The position numbers and the translations under genes were made by a program. Under the pieces are notes generated by a model that saw only the letters and a list, made by a program, of their open reading frames with translations, was not told the DNA's origin and did no database searches. A DNA stretch of 64,000 nucleotides from Streptomyces qaidamensis (GTDB lineage Bacteria; Actinomycetota; Actinomycetes; Streptomycetales; Streptomycetaceae), in NCBI RefSeq assembly GCF_001611795.1, contig NZ_CP015098.1:868001-932000 (forward strand). Direction: 5' to 3'. Within the stretch, counting starts at the first letter, position 1. Each line of letters opens with the position of its first letter. Of the stretch, positions 47,664 through 56,652 are shown one piece after another.

Positions 47664-48629
47664 ATGCGTTTCGCCACGTACGAACAGCACGGCCGCAGCC
47701 GTCTCGCCACCGTCGAGGACGACGGTGTCCTCTACCCCTGCCCCGGCCGAGCCTCGCTTCTCGATCTGATCCAGGCCGGTCCCGAGGTGCTGCGCGAGGC
47801 GGGCAACGCAAGCCTGGACGTGCCGCGCGGGCCGCACGTCTCCCAGGTGCGATTGCTGCCGCCGCTCCAACCGCCGTCCGTACGCGACTTCGTCACGTTC
47901 GAGGAGCACGTCGAGGGTGTACGACGCAGCATCGACGGCGTCCCGGGCGCCCCGGACGCCTGGTACGACGCGCCCACCTTCTACTTCACCAACCCCTACG
48001 CGGTCATCGGCGCCCACGACGACGTCCCCGTGCCGCCCGGCAGCCAGGCACTGGACTTCGAACTCGAAGTCGCCGCGGTCATCGGCCGCGAGGGCCGCGA
48101 CCTCACCCCCGAGCAGGCCCGCGACCACATCGTCGGCTACACGATCTTCAACGACTGGTCCGCGCGTGACCTCCAGTCCCGCGAGATGCAGGTCGGCCTC
48201 GGCCCCTGCAAGGGCAAGGACACCGCCACCACCCTCGGCCCCCACCTCGTCACCGCGGACGAGCTGGAGCCCTACCGCGACAGCGACGGATTCCTGCGCC
48301 TGGCGCTGACCGCCGAGATCAACGGAGAGGTCGTCGGCAAGGACCTGCTGTCCAACATGAGCTGGACCTTCGAGGAGATGACCGCATACGCCTCCCGCGG
48401 CACCCGGGTACGCCCCGGCGACGTCCTCGGCTCCGGCACCTGCGGCAACGGCGGCTGTCTCGCCGAACTCTGGGGCGTACGCGGCCGCCAGGACCCGCCG
48501 CCGCTCAAGCCCGGCGACACCGTCACCCTCACCGTCGAGGGCATCGGCACCGTCTCCAACACCGTGGTACAGGGGGCCGAACCGGTGGCCGTCCCCGGCG
48601 CCCGTACGCGCCCGCGAACACGCCCGTGA
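47664..48629 (+). CDS. Second fumarylacetoacetate hydrolase family protein
   Basis: 321 residues from ATG 47664 (MRFATYEQHGRSRLATVED). FAH fold with FVTFEEHVEGVRRS, metal ligands in LDFELEVAAVIGREG and GYTIFNDWSARDLQSREM, and GDVLGSGTCGNGG. It resembles ring-fission-product hydrolases or isomerases more than the first FAH gene, with which it shares only the core. The last 10 residues (GARTRPRTRP) are low complexity and may reflect a disturbed 3' end next to a deletion. Confidence 0.9.
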   Translation: MRFATYEQHGRSRLATVEDDGVLYPCPGRASLLDLIQAGPEVLREAGNASLDVPRGPHVSQVRLLPPLQPPSVRDFVTFEEHVEGVRRSIDGVPGAPDAWYDAPTFYFTNPYAVIGAHDDVPVPPGSQALDFELEVAAVIGREGRDLTPEQARDHIVGYTIFNDWSARDLQSREMQVGLGPCKGKDTATTLGPHLVTADELEPYRDSDGFLRLALTAEINGEVVGKDLLSNMSWTFEEMTAYASRGTRVRPGDVLGSGTCGNGGCLAELWGVRGRQDPPPLKPGDTVTLTVEGIGTVSNTVVQGAEPVAVPGARTRPRTRP

Positions 48630-48745
48630 ACCGCGCGGCGTAGTGCATATCGGCGCGGGTCTCGTCGCCAACGGCGGCTGGTCGACGGTGCTGCCCGGCT
48701 CCTCCGTTCGATCCCCGGCCGACCTCCGGCTGTAAGGACCCGCAC

Positions 48746-48916
48746 GTGAACAAGGTCAGCGCGAGCGCCGCCGAGGCGGTAGCCGACATCTGCGACGGGG
48801 CCTCGCTCGCCGTTGGTGGCTTCGACCCGTCCGGCATACCGGCCGCCCTCGTCGACGCCCTGCCCGCTCACCATCCACGAGGTCAACGACGACCGAGGCT
48901 GAGGAACCCACCATGA
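48746..48916 (+). pseudogene. 5' remnant of 3-oxoacid CoA-transferase subunit A
   Basis: From GTG 48746: NKVSASAAEAVADICDGAS, then LAVGGFDPSGIPAALVDAL, the N-terminus of SCOT-type alpha subunits (usual GGFGxxGIP). After about 45 residues the similarity stops, and the frame runs 11 more codons into the next gene start. A second reading LTIHEVNDDRG ending in a stop at about 48902 may be the tail of another lost gene. An internal deletion therefore removed most of the transferase. Upstream bases 48640-48735 contain a possible trace of a beta subunit (STVLPGSSV). Confidence 0.7.
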
Positions 48917-50172
48917 AGAAGCTTCCCGCCCAGCGCGGCCGCGTCGCCGTCATCGGCGCCGGGCCCGGTGGCATGGCCGCCGCGCTCTCCGTCCACCAGG
49001 CCGGCCACGACGTCGTGCTGTTCGAGCGCTACCCGCACGCCAGACCCGCCGGCAACATCCTCAACCTGTGGCCGCCACCCATCAAGGCACTCGGACTGCT
49101 CGGAGTGAACACCGAGGACCTGGGTGCGCCCTGTACATCCGAGTTCCGCAACGCCCGCGGGCGCCGCCGGGTCCGCGCGGCCCTTCCGGAACAGGTGGTC
49201 CGCGACTACGGCGGCGGCTTCGTCGGCCTGCTGCGCCCCGAGCTGTACGAGCGGCTGCTCGACGCGCTGCCCAAGGGTGTCCTGCGAGTCGACCACACGG
49301 TGGAGCGCGTCGAGCAGGACGAGAGTGGTGTTCGACTGCACCTCGCGGACGGACGAGTCCACGAGGCGGACGTCGTGATCGGCGCGGACGGCATCGATTC
49401 CCTGGTCCGCCGCACCCTGTGGGGCGACAGCCCCAAGCGCGAGCACAACCTGCACATCTTCGGCGGCTACACCTTCGACGACAACGTCGAGACCGAGCCC
49501 GGAATGTGCGTCCTCTCCCACACCCGCACGGTGCAGGGCAGTTGGACCGCCATCCGCGACAAGGGACGCGACGGCCACCAGTGGTGGGTACTCGAAGCGT
49601 TCGACGCACGCCGGGAATTCACCGGGGACCTGCACTCGACCGCGACCAGTCTCGGTCGGGGCTTCGCACGTCCGCTCCCCCAGTTGATCGCCGCGACCGA
49701 CCCCGCGCGCGTTCAGCGCTGGGTGATCCGCGACCGCAAGCCGCTGAAGCAGTGGTCCAAGGGCCGCGCCACTCTCGTCGGCGACGCCGCGCATCCCACA
49801 TCCCCGTACGCGGGGTACGGCGCCGGTATGGCCACCGAGGACGGCTATTTCATCGGCCGCCGCCTGGCAGGGGTGGACCTGAGCGACTACGCCGCCGTCC
49901 GCCAGGCACTCGACGCCTTCGAGACCCCCCGCAAGCCGCACACCGCCCGGCAGTCCCAGCACGCCTACGCCCTCGGGCAGGTCTTCCACCACGCGCCGCG
50001 CGCTCTGCAACCGATCCGGGACGCGATCCTGGACCGCACCCCACTGATGCAGAAGGTGGTCGGCGACTCCACCCCCGGCTCGATCCTCACTCAGCTCGGT
50101 GAGATCGACCGGGCCGAAGCCCGCTTCAACACGCTCCTCGGCTTCGGCGGGGCACACGACACCGCTTCCTGA
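48913..50172 (+). CDS. FAD-dependent monooxygenase
   Basis: 419 residues. VAVIGAGPGGMAAALSVHQAG binds the ADP part of FAD; VVIGADGIDSLVRRTLWG is the DG motif; ATLVGDAAHPTSPYAGYGAGM is the GD motif. Paralogous in fold to the monooxygenase at 44460 but not closely similar. Preceded by GAGGAA. Last gene of the rightward run in this cluster. Probably hydroxylates an aromatic or related substrate; the specific compound is unknown. Confidence 0.93.
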   Translation: MKKLPAQRGRVAVIGAGPGGMAAALSVHQAGHDVVLFERYPHARPAGNILNLWPPPIKALGLLGVNTEDLGAPCTSEFRNARGRRRVRAALPEQVVRDYGGGFVGLLRPELYERLLDALPKGVLRVDHTVERVEQDESGVRLHLADGRVHEADVVIGADGIDSLVRRTLWGDSPKREHNLHIFGGYTFDDNVETEPGMCVLSHTRTVQGSWTAIRDKGRDGHQWWVLEAFDARREFTGDLHSTATSLGRGFARPLPQLIAATDPARVQRWVIRDRKPLKQWSKGRATLVGDAAHPTSPYAGYGAGMATEDGYFIGRRLAGVDLSDYAAVRQALDAFETPRKPHTARQSQHAYALGQVFHHAPRALQPIRDAILDRTPLMQKVVGDSTPGSILTQLGEIDRAEARFNTLLGFGGAHDTAS

Positions 50173-50519
50173 ACCACGTGGCTGGGGCCCGCGCCCGGGG
50201 GGGGGCTGGCGCTGCCCCGGAACAGCAGGCCGCCCGAACCACGCCCCGGCGCAGAACGCCAAGCGTTCATCGGGAAGTCGAGAGCCACCTCCCCTACCCG
50301 CGACCGTCGGTCAGCGCATCGCCGGGATCCGCTCGGAGGTGGCCGAGCGCGGACAGGGTTCGCCGCCGACGACCCGGCCACCAGCCGAGTCGCGGGTGCG
50401 CCGAGCACCACGGGGATCGAGAACCGCCACCGCGGCGTTTCCTGAAGGCCGCACCCCTTCAGGCGGTCCGAGCCCTCGCCTACCCCTGTGGCTTTAGGAG
50501 GCAGGAGGCCTTGGTGAAA
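50173..50519. other. 347-bp gap with no supported gene
   Basis: Lies between the convergent ends of the monooxygenase and tetR genes. Starts with a G-run (GGGGGGGGG near 50200). No long hairpin and no recognisable protein similarity; possible decayed coding sequence. Confidence 0.4.
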
Positions 50520-51143
50520 CTATTCCGTCAGCGTGCCCATAGCACGGTCGAGCAGTACGGCCAAGGGAACGGCGCCCCCACAGGTCACCCAGCCCGTCGC
50601 GGCCGCATCCAGACAGGCGAGCGCGGCCCCGGAAAGCGCGTTCGGCCCGACCTCCTCCGGCTGGTCGGCGCTGACGCCCAGCCGCCGTGCGATCTCCGGC
50701 TCCAGCATCGCCTGCCAGCTCAGCTGCTTCTCGAAGTGCCGTGCGCGCAGTGACGGAGTCTCCTGGAGCATGCGCAGATAGCTGAGCGCTTGCTCGGGCG
50801 CCTGCTCGTTCGCCTGCGTGAGGACATCGAACGCCCTGCGCAGCGCCTCCCAGGGACGCTCGGTGTCGGGGCGGGCGGCGAACGCCTCCGCGATCTGACG
50901 GCCGGTCTCATCCAAGCCCTGCAGGACCATGTCTTCTTTGGTGCCGAAGTACCGGAACAGGCTGGCACGCGACAGCCCGACCTCACCGGCGATCTGGTCG
51001 ACGGTCGTCCGGTCGAATCCCTGCTCGACGAAGAGCCGGAGCGCGACCTCGACGACTTCCTTCCGGACCGTCGCGCGCATACGCTCCCGCAGGCTGGGGG
51101 GTTTGGTCGCGGACTGGGCGGAGGTGCGGGCGGAGTCGGTCAT
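50520..51143 (-). CDS. TetR family transcriptional regulator
   Basis: 207 residues from ATG 51143 (MTDSARTSAQSATKPP); the frame is open further upstream in shadow sequence. The DNA-binding domain is at about 18-65: VVEVALRLFVEQGFDRTTVDQI, then VGLSRASLFRYFGTKEDMV. The helical ligand domain (about 80-205) is variable, with EEVGPNALSGAALACLDAAATGW near the end, as in the TetR_C family of mycobacterial-type regulators. Effector unknown. Confidence 0.93.
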   Translation of the reverse strand: MTDSARTSAQSATKPPSLRERMRATVRKEVVEVALRLFVEQGFDRTTVDQIAGEVGLSRASLFRYFGTKEDMVLQGLDETGRQIAEAFAARPDTERPWEALRRAFDVLTQANEQAPEQALSYLRMLQETPSLRARHFEKQLSWQAMLEPEIARRLGVSADQPEEVGPNALSGAALACLDAAATGWVTCGGAVPLAVLLDRAMGTLTE

Positions 51144-51170
51144 GAGTAAAGAATACAACAGCGGCTCAAT

Positions 51171-51188
51171 CTGATACTGAGCATCAGT
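51171..51188. promoter_or_regulatory. Dyad upstream of tetR
   Basis: Two overlapping inverted repeats: CTGAT/ATCAG around 7 bases (51171-51187) and ACTGA-GCA-TCAGT (51176-51188), 28-45 bases before the tetR start. Good position for autoregulation. Confidence 0.5.
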
Positions 51189-51324
51189 TACTCGGCACAT
51201 CTTCCACACAGCTCCCGGCCAAGCCGTCGAGCCTGCGTGACACATGCGAGAGCGACGGTTCAGGAAGGCAGAGGTGACCGGCATAGCGATCCGGCTCTCG
51301 CCCACCCCGCTGCCGCCCGGCACC

Positions 51325-51840
51325 GGCACCGCGCCCGGCCTCTTGCCGGGCATCCGCTCCGTGCGCGTGGTCCCCACTGCACCGAGGCCGACATCTCCGC
51401 CCAGCACATCGCCGCGGCCCGCGGGCTGGGCATGGATGTGGCGGGCTTCCTGATGAGGTCCCAGTCGCCAGACTCGCCGAACTGGCCGCCGGGCCAAGCT
51501 GATGGACTCACACGGCGCCCACTGCGTCCGCGTCACGACTCCGGGGGCCCGTCGCACCATGGACGGCGTACGCGACCGTCTGCGCGCCTACCGCGAACTC
51601 CTCGACCGGCCACCGGACTCGGCAATTACGCCCACCACCACTTGGCCCTCGGCGTCGCCAACACCGTCGTCGCCGTCGGGAACCGGTGACGCGCTTGGAC
51701 ACTCCCTGGCAGGCCAGGGCGGGCGCCGGCGACTGCCCGCTGGAGGCGTTCATCGCGGTCGCCGGCCTGATGGGCCGGAAGCACGGCTGCGACCTGTTCC
51801 CACTTGCCCGGCATCCTCGAGAAGGTTTGCCCGCCCGCAG
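51325..51840 (+). pseudogene. mhpE: 4-hydroxy-2-oxovalerate aldolase, multiply frameshifted and deleted
   Basis: Aldolase blocks appear in the right order but in changing frames: LLPGIRSVRVV (about 51340), HCTEADISAQHIAAARGLGM and DVAGFLMRS (51375-51465), [15 protein letters not shown] with [17 protein letters not shown] (51495-51610), [18 protein letters not shown] (51625-51690), and [20 protein letters not shown] plus KHGCDLFPL (51720-51810). The N-terminal roughly 100 residues are missing, and several internal stretches are shortened. The aldolase is the last step of meta-cleavage pathways, in keeping with the dioxygenase and FAH genes upstream. Confidence 0.85.
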
Positions 51841-51965
51841 GACGACGTTCGTGTCGACCGGTACGATCCGCGCCGAGTCATCGTCGGAGAGCGCGAGTTC
51901 CATCGCGAGGAGCCCGACCTGGTGCAGCGGAACGGTCCCGGACGTCAGCTCCGGGACGTCAGCTC
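51820..51965 (-). pseudogene. Possible C-terminal fragment of a LacI-type regulator
   Basis: The minus-strand frame reads [20 protein letters not shown] and [16 protein letters not shown], which resembles the closing segment of LacI-family effector domains (tVPxxxxGxxAxxLLL ... LPTxLVVRxS). No upstream part is recognisable. Weak evidence from one short block. Confidence 0.35.
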
Positions 51966-51973
51966 CGGGACGT
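51946..51973 (+). repeat. Two tandem ACGTCAGCTCCGGG units
   Basis: Two 14-base units in tandem followed by a partial third (ACGTCC), in the non-coding stretch before the PaaX gene. Probably slippage. Confidence 0.6.
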
Positions 51974-52060
51974 CCACCGCCGGGCCGGCGCGCGGAGATC
52001 CGGCCTGGTGGAGCAATCGCAGCGGAGCTGACGTCCGGCGATTCGGCAACCGTTACAGTG

Positions 52061-53062
52061 ATGCCGACCCTGTCCACCGCGCCGGAGCCGACTTTGCCGA
52101 ACCTGTCCCACCTCGAGGAGATCTTCTCCGACGAGGGTGACGGCGCCGTCGGCCCCGTGCGGTCGCCCGGGTGGCAGAGCAACGTATCGCCGCAGGGACT
52201 CACGGTGACATTGATCGCCGACTACACATTCCCCGTCCGGGCGTGGTTGCCCTCGGCGGCGATCGTGGCGCTGCTCGGAGAGTTCCGCGTGACCGCGGGT
52301 GCCGCCCGTACGACGATCAGCAGGCTGATGCGCCGTGGGGTGCTGGAGGGCAGCCGGCAAGGCAGGTACAGCTCCTACCGGCTGACGTCGCAGGCCGCCG
52401 TCGACCTGTGGAGCGGCGCCAGCTCGATCGCCACCTTCACCACCCAACCCGACTCCTGGGACGGAAGGTGGACACTGATCGCCTTCTCCGTCCCGGAACA
52501 GGAGAGCACGCGGCGGCGCGCGTTACGCACCGCGCTGCGTTGGCGCGGATTCGCGCCGCTGTACGACGCGCTCTGGGTGTCGCCGCACCCCCTGACCCCC
52601 AAGGGGCGGATCGAGGTGGCCGACCTGGCGCGGGGAGCGGTGACCGTGTTCCGCGCGCGGCAGGAGGATCTGGGCACGGAGATCGACCGCAACCCGGTCG
52701 AGGCGTGGGACCTGCCCGGCATCGCCGGGCACTACCAGGCTTTCATCGACCGTTGGAGCGGCTTGCTCGCGCACATCAGCACCGACCGCGTCACCGGTGC
52801 CGACGCGGTGCGCGCACGGACCGAGGTCATGCACGCCTACCGGCACTTCCCCATCCTGGACCCGCTGCTCCCCATCGGGCTGCTGCCGCCCGACTGGCCC
52901 CGGTCGCGGGCGCGGGAAGTCTGCGTCGCGGTGTACGACGGACTGTTCCAGCCGGCCCAGGACCATGTCCGCTCCGTGGTGACCCGATTCGCCGAGGGAC
53001 CGCACCCCGACATCAGGGCCCATACGATCGCCGGCATGAGTGCGGGTATCGGCCACGGCTGA
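52061..53062 (+). CDS. PaaX family transcriptional regulator
   Basis: 333 residues from ATG 52061 ([20 protein letters not shown]); GTG 52058 adjoins it. PaaX-type winged helix: [47 protein letters not shown]. The central and C-terminal PaaX domains follow: [33 protein letters not shown], then [19 protein letters not shown]. The family founder represses phenylacetate catabolism and responds to phenylacetyl-CoA; most actinobacterial members have other, unknown ligands. No intact neighbour on the same strand, so its target is uncertain. Confidence 0.9.
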   Translation: MPTLSTAPEPTLPNLSHLEEIFSDEGDGAVGPVRSPGWQSNVSPQGLTVTLIADYTFPVRAWLPSAAIVALLGEFRVTAGAARTTISRLMRRGVLEGSRQGRYSSYRLTSQAAVDLWSGASSIATFTTQPDSWDGRWTLIAFSVPEQESTRRRALRTALRWRGFAPLYDALWVSPHPLTPKGRIEVADLARGAVTVFRARQEDLGTEIDRNPVEAWDLPGIAGHYQAFIDRWSGLLAHISTDRVTGADAVRARTEVMHAYRHFPILDPLLPIGLLPPDWPRSRAREVCVAVYDGLFQPAQDHVRSVVTRFAEGPHPDIRAHTIAGMSAGIGHG

Positions 53063-53171
53063 CGACGGACCGTCGAATGTGACCGGGCGGGCTGCGAAGA
53101 CGTCACACCGTGCTCCTGCGCCTGCGATCTGTCGAATGCGCGTCGAAGACAACAGAGTTGGGCGCCAATGA

Positions 53172-53210
53172 TTGACAGATCGGCACCCGATCGGGAATGT
53201 ACCTGATGCA
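53172..53210 (+). promoter_or_regulatory. Promoter-like block shared with the GH53 gene (copy A)
   Basis: 39 bases with a consensus -35 hexamer TTGACA, identical to 56359-56397 at 29 positions. Identical runs are TTGACAG, CCCGATCG and TGATGCA. Copy A also contains the dyad GATCGG-CAC-CCGATC. Confidence 0.6.
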
Positions 53211-53217
53211 AGACATG

Positions 53218-53231
53218 TGGGAACGCTCCCA
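53218..53231. promoter_or_regulatory. CebR-like operator TGGGAACGCTCCCA
   Basis: One base differs from the CebR operator of Streptomyces (TGGGAGCGCTCCCA), which controls cellulose and cellobiose use through a LacI-type repressor. It lies 8 bases after the shared promoter block, about where transcription would begin, ideal for repression. Confidence 0.7.
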
Positions 53232-53573
53232 GAGGTGCAGCACACGACGAGTGGAAGGAGAGGCATCCCCTGCACCGCTTCCGCAGAATCAACACCTCCC
53301 CATCAGACAGGCGGGCAGGTGGGCGCGAAGAGCTGCTCCCTCAATGAGTCACGGTCCGGCCGGTGTTCAGCGGCTCGCCGCGTCTCTGCCAGCAAGGCCT
53401 CACGACCACCACGGCAGGACCGGAACGTCCTCCACCGTGCGCGATTCGCCGACCTGACCACCCCCACCACCGCCCCCCCACCACCCCGGTCAGTCTCCCC
53501 GCCGCGGCATCGACGATGCCTCTTCCGGCACCTGCCCGGGCAGCGCTCCGCACACCCCCCACCAGGAGTCTTC

Positions 53574-54458
53574 ATGACCATGCAACGGCGCAGTTTCCTG
53601 ACCCTGAGCGCAGCCGGAGCCGCGGGCGTAGGCATGTCCCTGCTCGGCACGGGACAAGCAGGTGCCACCGCGCGGGCAGGAGCTCCGGCCCAGCGGTTCG
53701 CGGTCGGCGTGCGCCAGTACGCCTGGAGCCGTGGCAGCCGACGGTGGACCACCTACGTCTACTATCCCGCCGCGGGCGCCCCCGGTGGCTCCCCGGTCGC
53801 CAACGCCCCCGTCGCGCAGGGCGTTTTCCCGGCCTGCGAGTTCATGCACGGCTTCAGCAGCAGCCCGCAGAAGTCCCTGGCGATCATCCGCCCCCTGGCC
53901 GAGGCGGGGTTCATCGTCCCCGCCCCCCACTTCGCCAACCTCCGTGGCCAAGACGTCTACAACGGCAACCAGTCCAAGGACGTCTCCGAGGTCATCACCC
54001 GGACCCTCGCCCTGAACACGGCCGGGGGCCCGCTGGCCGGCCACATCAACACGGCGGTCGGGGTCGGCGTCTCCGGCCACTCGATGGGCGGCATGACCAC
54101 CCACGGACTGCTGACCGCCTGGCCGGACGCACGAATCACCGCCGCGGTCCCCATGTCCTGCGTGGACATGGGGAGCCCGAGCCCGTCGGTCCGCGCCAAG
54201 GTCCTGTTCATGCACGGCGACCGGGACGGGACGTGCCCGATCTCCTCCGCCCGTCAGGCGTACCGGGAACTGCCCGCCGCCAAGGCGTTCCTCACCTTCC
54301 GCGGCGCCGGTCACAGCAACTACTTCGGCGACTCCCGCACCGTCAACACCTTCGTGGACTGGATGCGGTGGAGTCTGTACGGCGACACCGCGGCCCGCGA
54401 CCGCCTTCGCGCCGACGCCAGCTCCTCCACCACCACCTGGGAATCCGCCCTCGGCTGA
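53574..54458 (+). CDS. Secreted alpha/beta hydrolase (lipase/esterase-like)
   Basis: 294 residues from ATG 53574, AGGAG upstream. Tat-type signal MQRRSFLTLSAAGAAG with a likely cleavage after AGATA. The catalytic triad can be placed: Ser in GVSGHSMGGMTT, Asp in FMHGDRDGTCP, His in RGAGHSNYFG. The fold resembles chlorophyllase/PET-hydrolase/PAF-acetylhydrolase-like enzymes. Substrate not known; an acyl ester of plant polymer or lipid is plausible from context. The upstream CebR-like box suggests repression lifted by cellulose breakdown products. Confidence 0.9.
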   Translation: MTMQRRSFLTLSAAGAAGVGMSLLGTGQAGATARAGAPAQRFAVGVRQYAWSRGSRRWTTYVYYPAAGAPGGSPVANAPVAQGVFPACEFMHGFSSSPQKSLAIIRPLAEAGFIVPAPHFANLRGQDVYNGNQSKDVSEVITRTLALNTAGGPLAGHINTAVGVGVSGHSMGGMTTHGLLTAWPDARITAAVPMSCVDMGSPSPSVRAKVLFMHGDRDGTCPISSARQAYRELPAAKAFLTFRGAGHSNYFGDSRTVNTFVDWMRWSLYGDTAARDRLRADASSSTTTWESALG

Positions 54459-54698
54459 GGAGCAACCGCACACGGCCCGGGTGGGCGCGTCTGCCGTGAT
54501 CGCCGCGCATCCGAGCCATGCGGGGTGCGTGGCCGCCCACGGACGCCTGCGAGGTCAGCCACCGCGCAATCGACTGTGTCGTCTCCGGGCCGGCGTGGAC
54601 ACCACCGCCCGCACAGCAGACGGCTCCGGCCGCTCCCACTCGTACAGATAGATCCGCTTGGGGTCCTACGCCCTCAAGGACGCAAGAGAGGAAAGCCC

Positions 54699-55937
54699 AT
54701 GGTTTCACTAGCAGGGAAGATCAAAGTCATTTTCCTTGCCGTCCTGTTGGCAGTTGCCGCATCTGTGTACGGCGCGGCGCATCAGGCATCGGCCGACACC
54801 GTGGCAGAGACAAGCGCTTCGCAGATAGTGGCCGACATGGGCGCGGGCTGGAATCTGGGGAACCAACTCGAAGCCACCACCAACGGATACCCCAGCGAAA
54901 CGGCGTGGGGCCAGCCGACGGTAACGCAGGCCCTCATCGACAAAGTGAGGGCGGCAGGGTTCAAGACGATCCGGATCCCGGTCTCCTACCTGGGACACAT
55001 AGGACCCGGCCCGAACTACACGATCAACGCCTCCTGGCTGAACAGAATCCAAGAAGTCGTCAACTACGCCTACAACAGGGGCCTGCATGTGCTGATCAAC
55101 ATGCACGGCGACGGGTACAAGACCGTCAACGGCTCCTGGCTCATCTGCGATTCGCCCTCCCAGGCGACGATCAAGGCCAAGTACGAGAAGGTTTGGCAGC
55201 AGATCGCGAACAGGTTCAAGAACTACGACCAGCGCCTGATCCTGGAGTCCATGAACGAAGAGTTCGACGGGCAGTACGGCCGCCCGACCCAACCGTGCTA
55301 CTCAAACATCAACAGCTACAACCAGATCTTCGTGGACACCGTGCGGAAAACGGGCGGCAACAACAGTTCGAGGTGGCTGCTCGTGCCCGGCTGGAACACG
55401 AACATCGACTACACCGCGGGAAATTACGGCTTCGCGCTTCCGTCCGACCAGTACCGCTCCCCCTCCATTCCCGCACATGAGCGGCGGATCATGATCTCCG
55501 TTCATCACTACAGCCCGTGGGACTTCGCCGGAGAGGAAAGCGGCACCATCACGCAATGGGGCCGAGCAGCGACCAACCCATCGAGGACGTCGACCTGGGG
55601 GCAGGAGGACTATCTGGACGCGCAGCTCAAGAAGATGCGCGACGTGTTCGTTGCCAAGGGGTATCCGGTGGTGGTGGGCGAGTACGGCGCCATCGACAAG
55701 TCATCATTCGATTCGTCGAACAACAGGTATCGTGCGGACTTCGCACGGGCCGTCGCGGCCACCGCCAAGAAATACGGCGCGGCCGCCGTCTACTGGGACA
55801 ACGGTGCAACCGATCGGTACGGGTTCGGGCTGTTCAACCGGCACTCGCTCACGGTGACCCAGCAGGGCATCATCAACGCCATCATGACCGGCGTGAGCGG
55901 CAGTGTTGCCGGCTCCGGTCTTCCGTCCGGCAGGTAA
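54699..55937 (+). CDS. Secreted GH5 endoglucanase (cellulase)
   Basis: 412 residues from ATG 54699, GAGAGGAAAG upstream. Sec signal at about 1-34 (KVIFLAVLLAVAASVYGAA, cut near QASA-D). Catalytic domain begins MGAGWNLGNQLEATT, typical of GH5. The acid/base Glu is in LILESMNEEF (NE motif), and the nucleophile Glu in VVVGEYGAI. Substrate-binding segments RIPVSYLGHIG and MISVHHYSPWDF are also GH5-like. No carbohydrate-binding module follows. Base composition is less GC-rich than its neighbours, with several AAG/AAC/ATA-type codons, hinting at later acquisition. Confidence 0.94.
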   Translation: MVSLAGKIKVIFLAVLLAVAASVYGAAHQASADTVAETSASQIVADMGAGWNLGNQLEATTNGYPSETAWGQPTVTQALIDKVRAAGFKTIRIPVSYLGHIGPGPNYTINASWLNRIQEVVNYAYNRGLHVLINMHGDGYKTVNGSWLICDSPSQATIKAKYEKVWQQIANRFKNYDQRLILESMNEEFDGQYGRPTQPCYSNINSYNQIFVDTVRKTGGNNSSRWLLVPGWNTNIDYTAGNYGFALPSDQYRSPSIPAHERRIMISVHHYSPWDFAGEESGTITQWGRAATNPSRTSTWGQEDYLDAQLKKMRDVFVAKGYPVVVGEYGAIDKSSFDSSNNRYRADFARAVAATAKKYGAAAVYWDNGATDRYGFGLFNRHSLTVTQQGIINAIMTGVSGSVAGSGLPSGR

Positions 55938-56652
55938 CAGGGCCCGGGTCTCGGCGACGGGAATCTACCTCTACACACCGCGTGGGCGCGCGCAGTTGGG
56001 CCAGGTGGCGATGCCGCTGTGCGATCTCGTCAACTGCGCGCGCAGCCGAAGAAGCTCAACTGCTCCGCGTCTGGGAGCACGTTTCACAAAGTCGAGGGAT
56101 CTTTGTCTCGGGCGCGGACCGTGTCGAGAAGGGGCGGCAGGTACTCAGTCGTTGCGCGGTGGCTTCTTCTGTTCGAGCGTGTGCGGGTGCGAGCCCAGAG
56201 ATCTCCGGTGCACAGCCCCTTTCTCGTCGCTGCGTTCCTCCCAAAAGGGCACTTGAACTGGGCTGCCCCCTTCCCTTTCAGACAGCTCAGGGCCGAGGAA
56301 CGGCGAGCCCCCGCCCCACAGGATCGCACTGTTTCTTCCATGGATTGATGAATAATGGTTGACAGCTTCGTGCCCGATCGAGAAGCTGCATGATGCACCT
56401 CGAGTTCGTTGTGATGCGATTGCGCACCTCCGTCGCACCACCTCTGTGATCGCTCACAGTTCCGACCTGCACTCCAGCCTTGGCTGTTGCCGCACCGAGG
56501 GCGGCGGGACCGCATTCGGGCAAAGCCAACTCCGCGTTCCTGAGCGCCAGTTGTCCCCATCACCCGCACCGCTCCTGGAAGTCTCTTACTCACTGACCCG
56601 CTCTCCGTCGCCCGCGACGTCTCACCCGCGGTCGACGGAAGGAAGGACCGAC
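55938..56652. other. 715-bp spacer before the GH53 gene
   Basis: No gene supported on either strand; GC content is lower than average. Carries the second copy of the shared promoter block, then about 255 bases of leader. The stretch 55940-56350 has no recognisable content. Confidence 0.6.
56359..56397 (+). promoter_or_regulatory. Promoter-like block shared with the hydrolase gene (copy B)
   Basis: TTGACA at 56359-56364, then the same order of conserved runs as copy A (CCCGATCG, TGATGCA), without a CebR-like box after it. 294 bases upstream of the GH53 start. Confidence 0.6.

Larger units (their letters stand above)
53063..53573. other. 511-bp regulatory spacer before the secreted hydrolase genes
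   Basis: No supported gene. Holds the TTGACA-containing block at 53172-53210 and the CebR-like box at 53218-53231, then about 340 bases of leader to the hydrolase start. Confidence 0.6.

Noticed and set aside
51237..51689. 150-codon frame in the aldolase remnant treated as a gene
   Set aside because: Only parts of it match the aldolase; the rest of the match is in other frames, so it is a pseudogene.
55938..56350. Possible gene remnant between GH5 and GH53
   Set aside because: None of the six frames gave a recognisable protein block.
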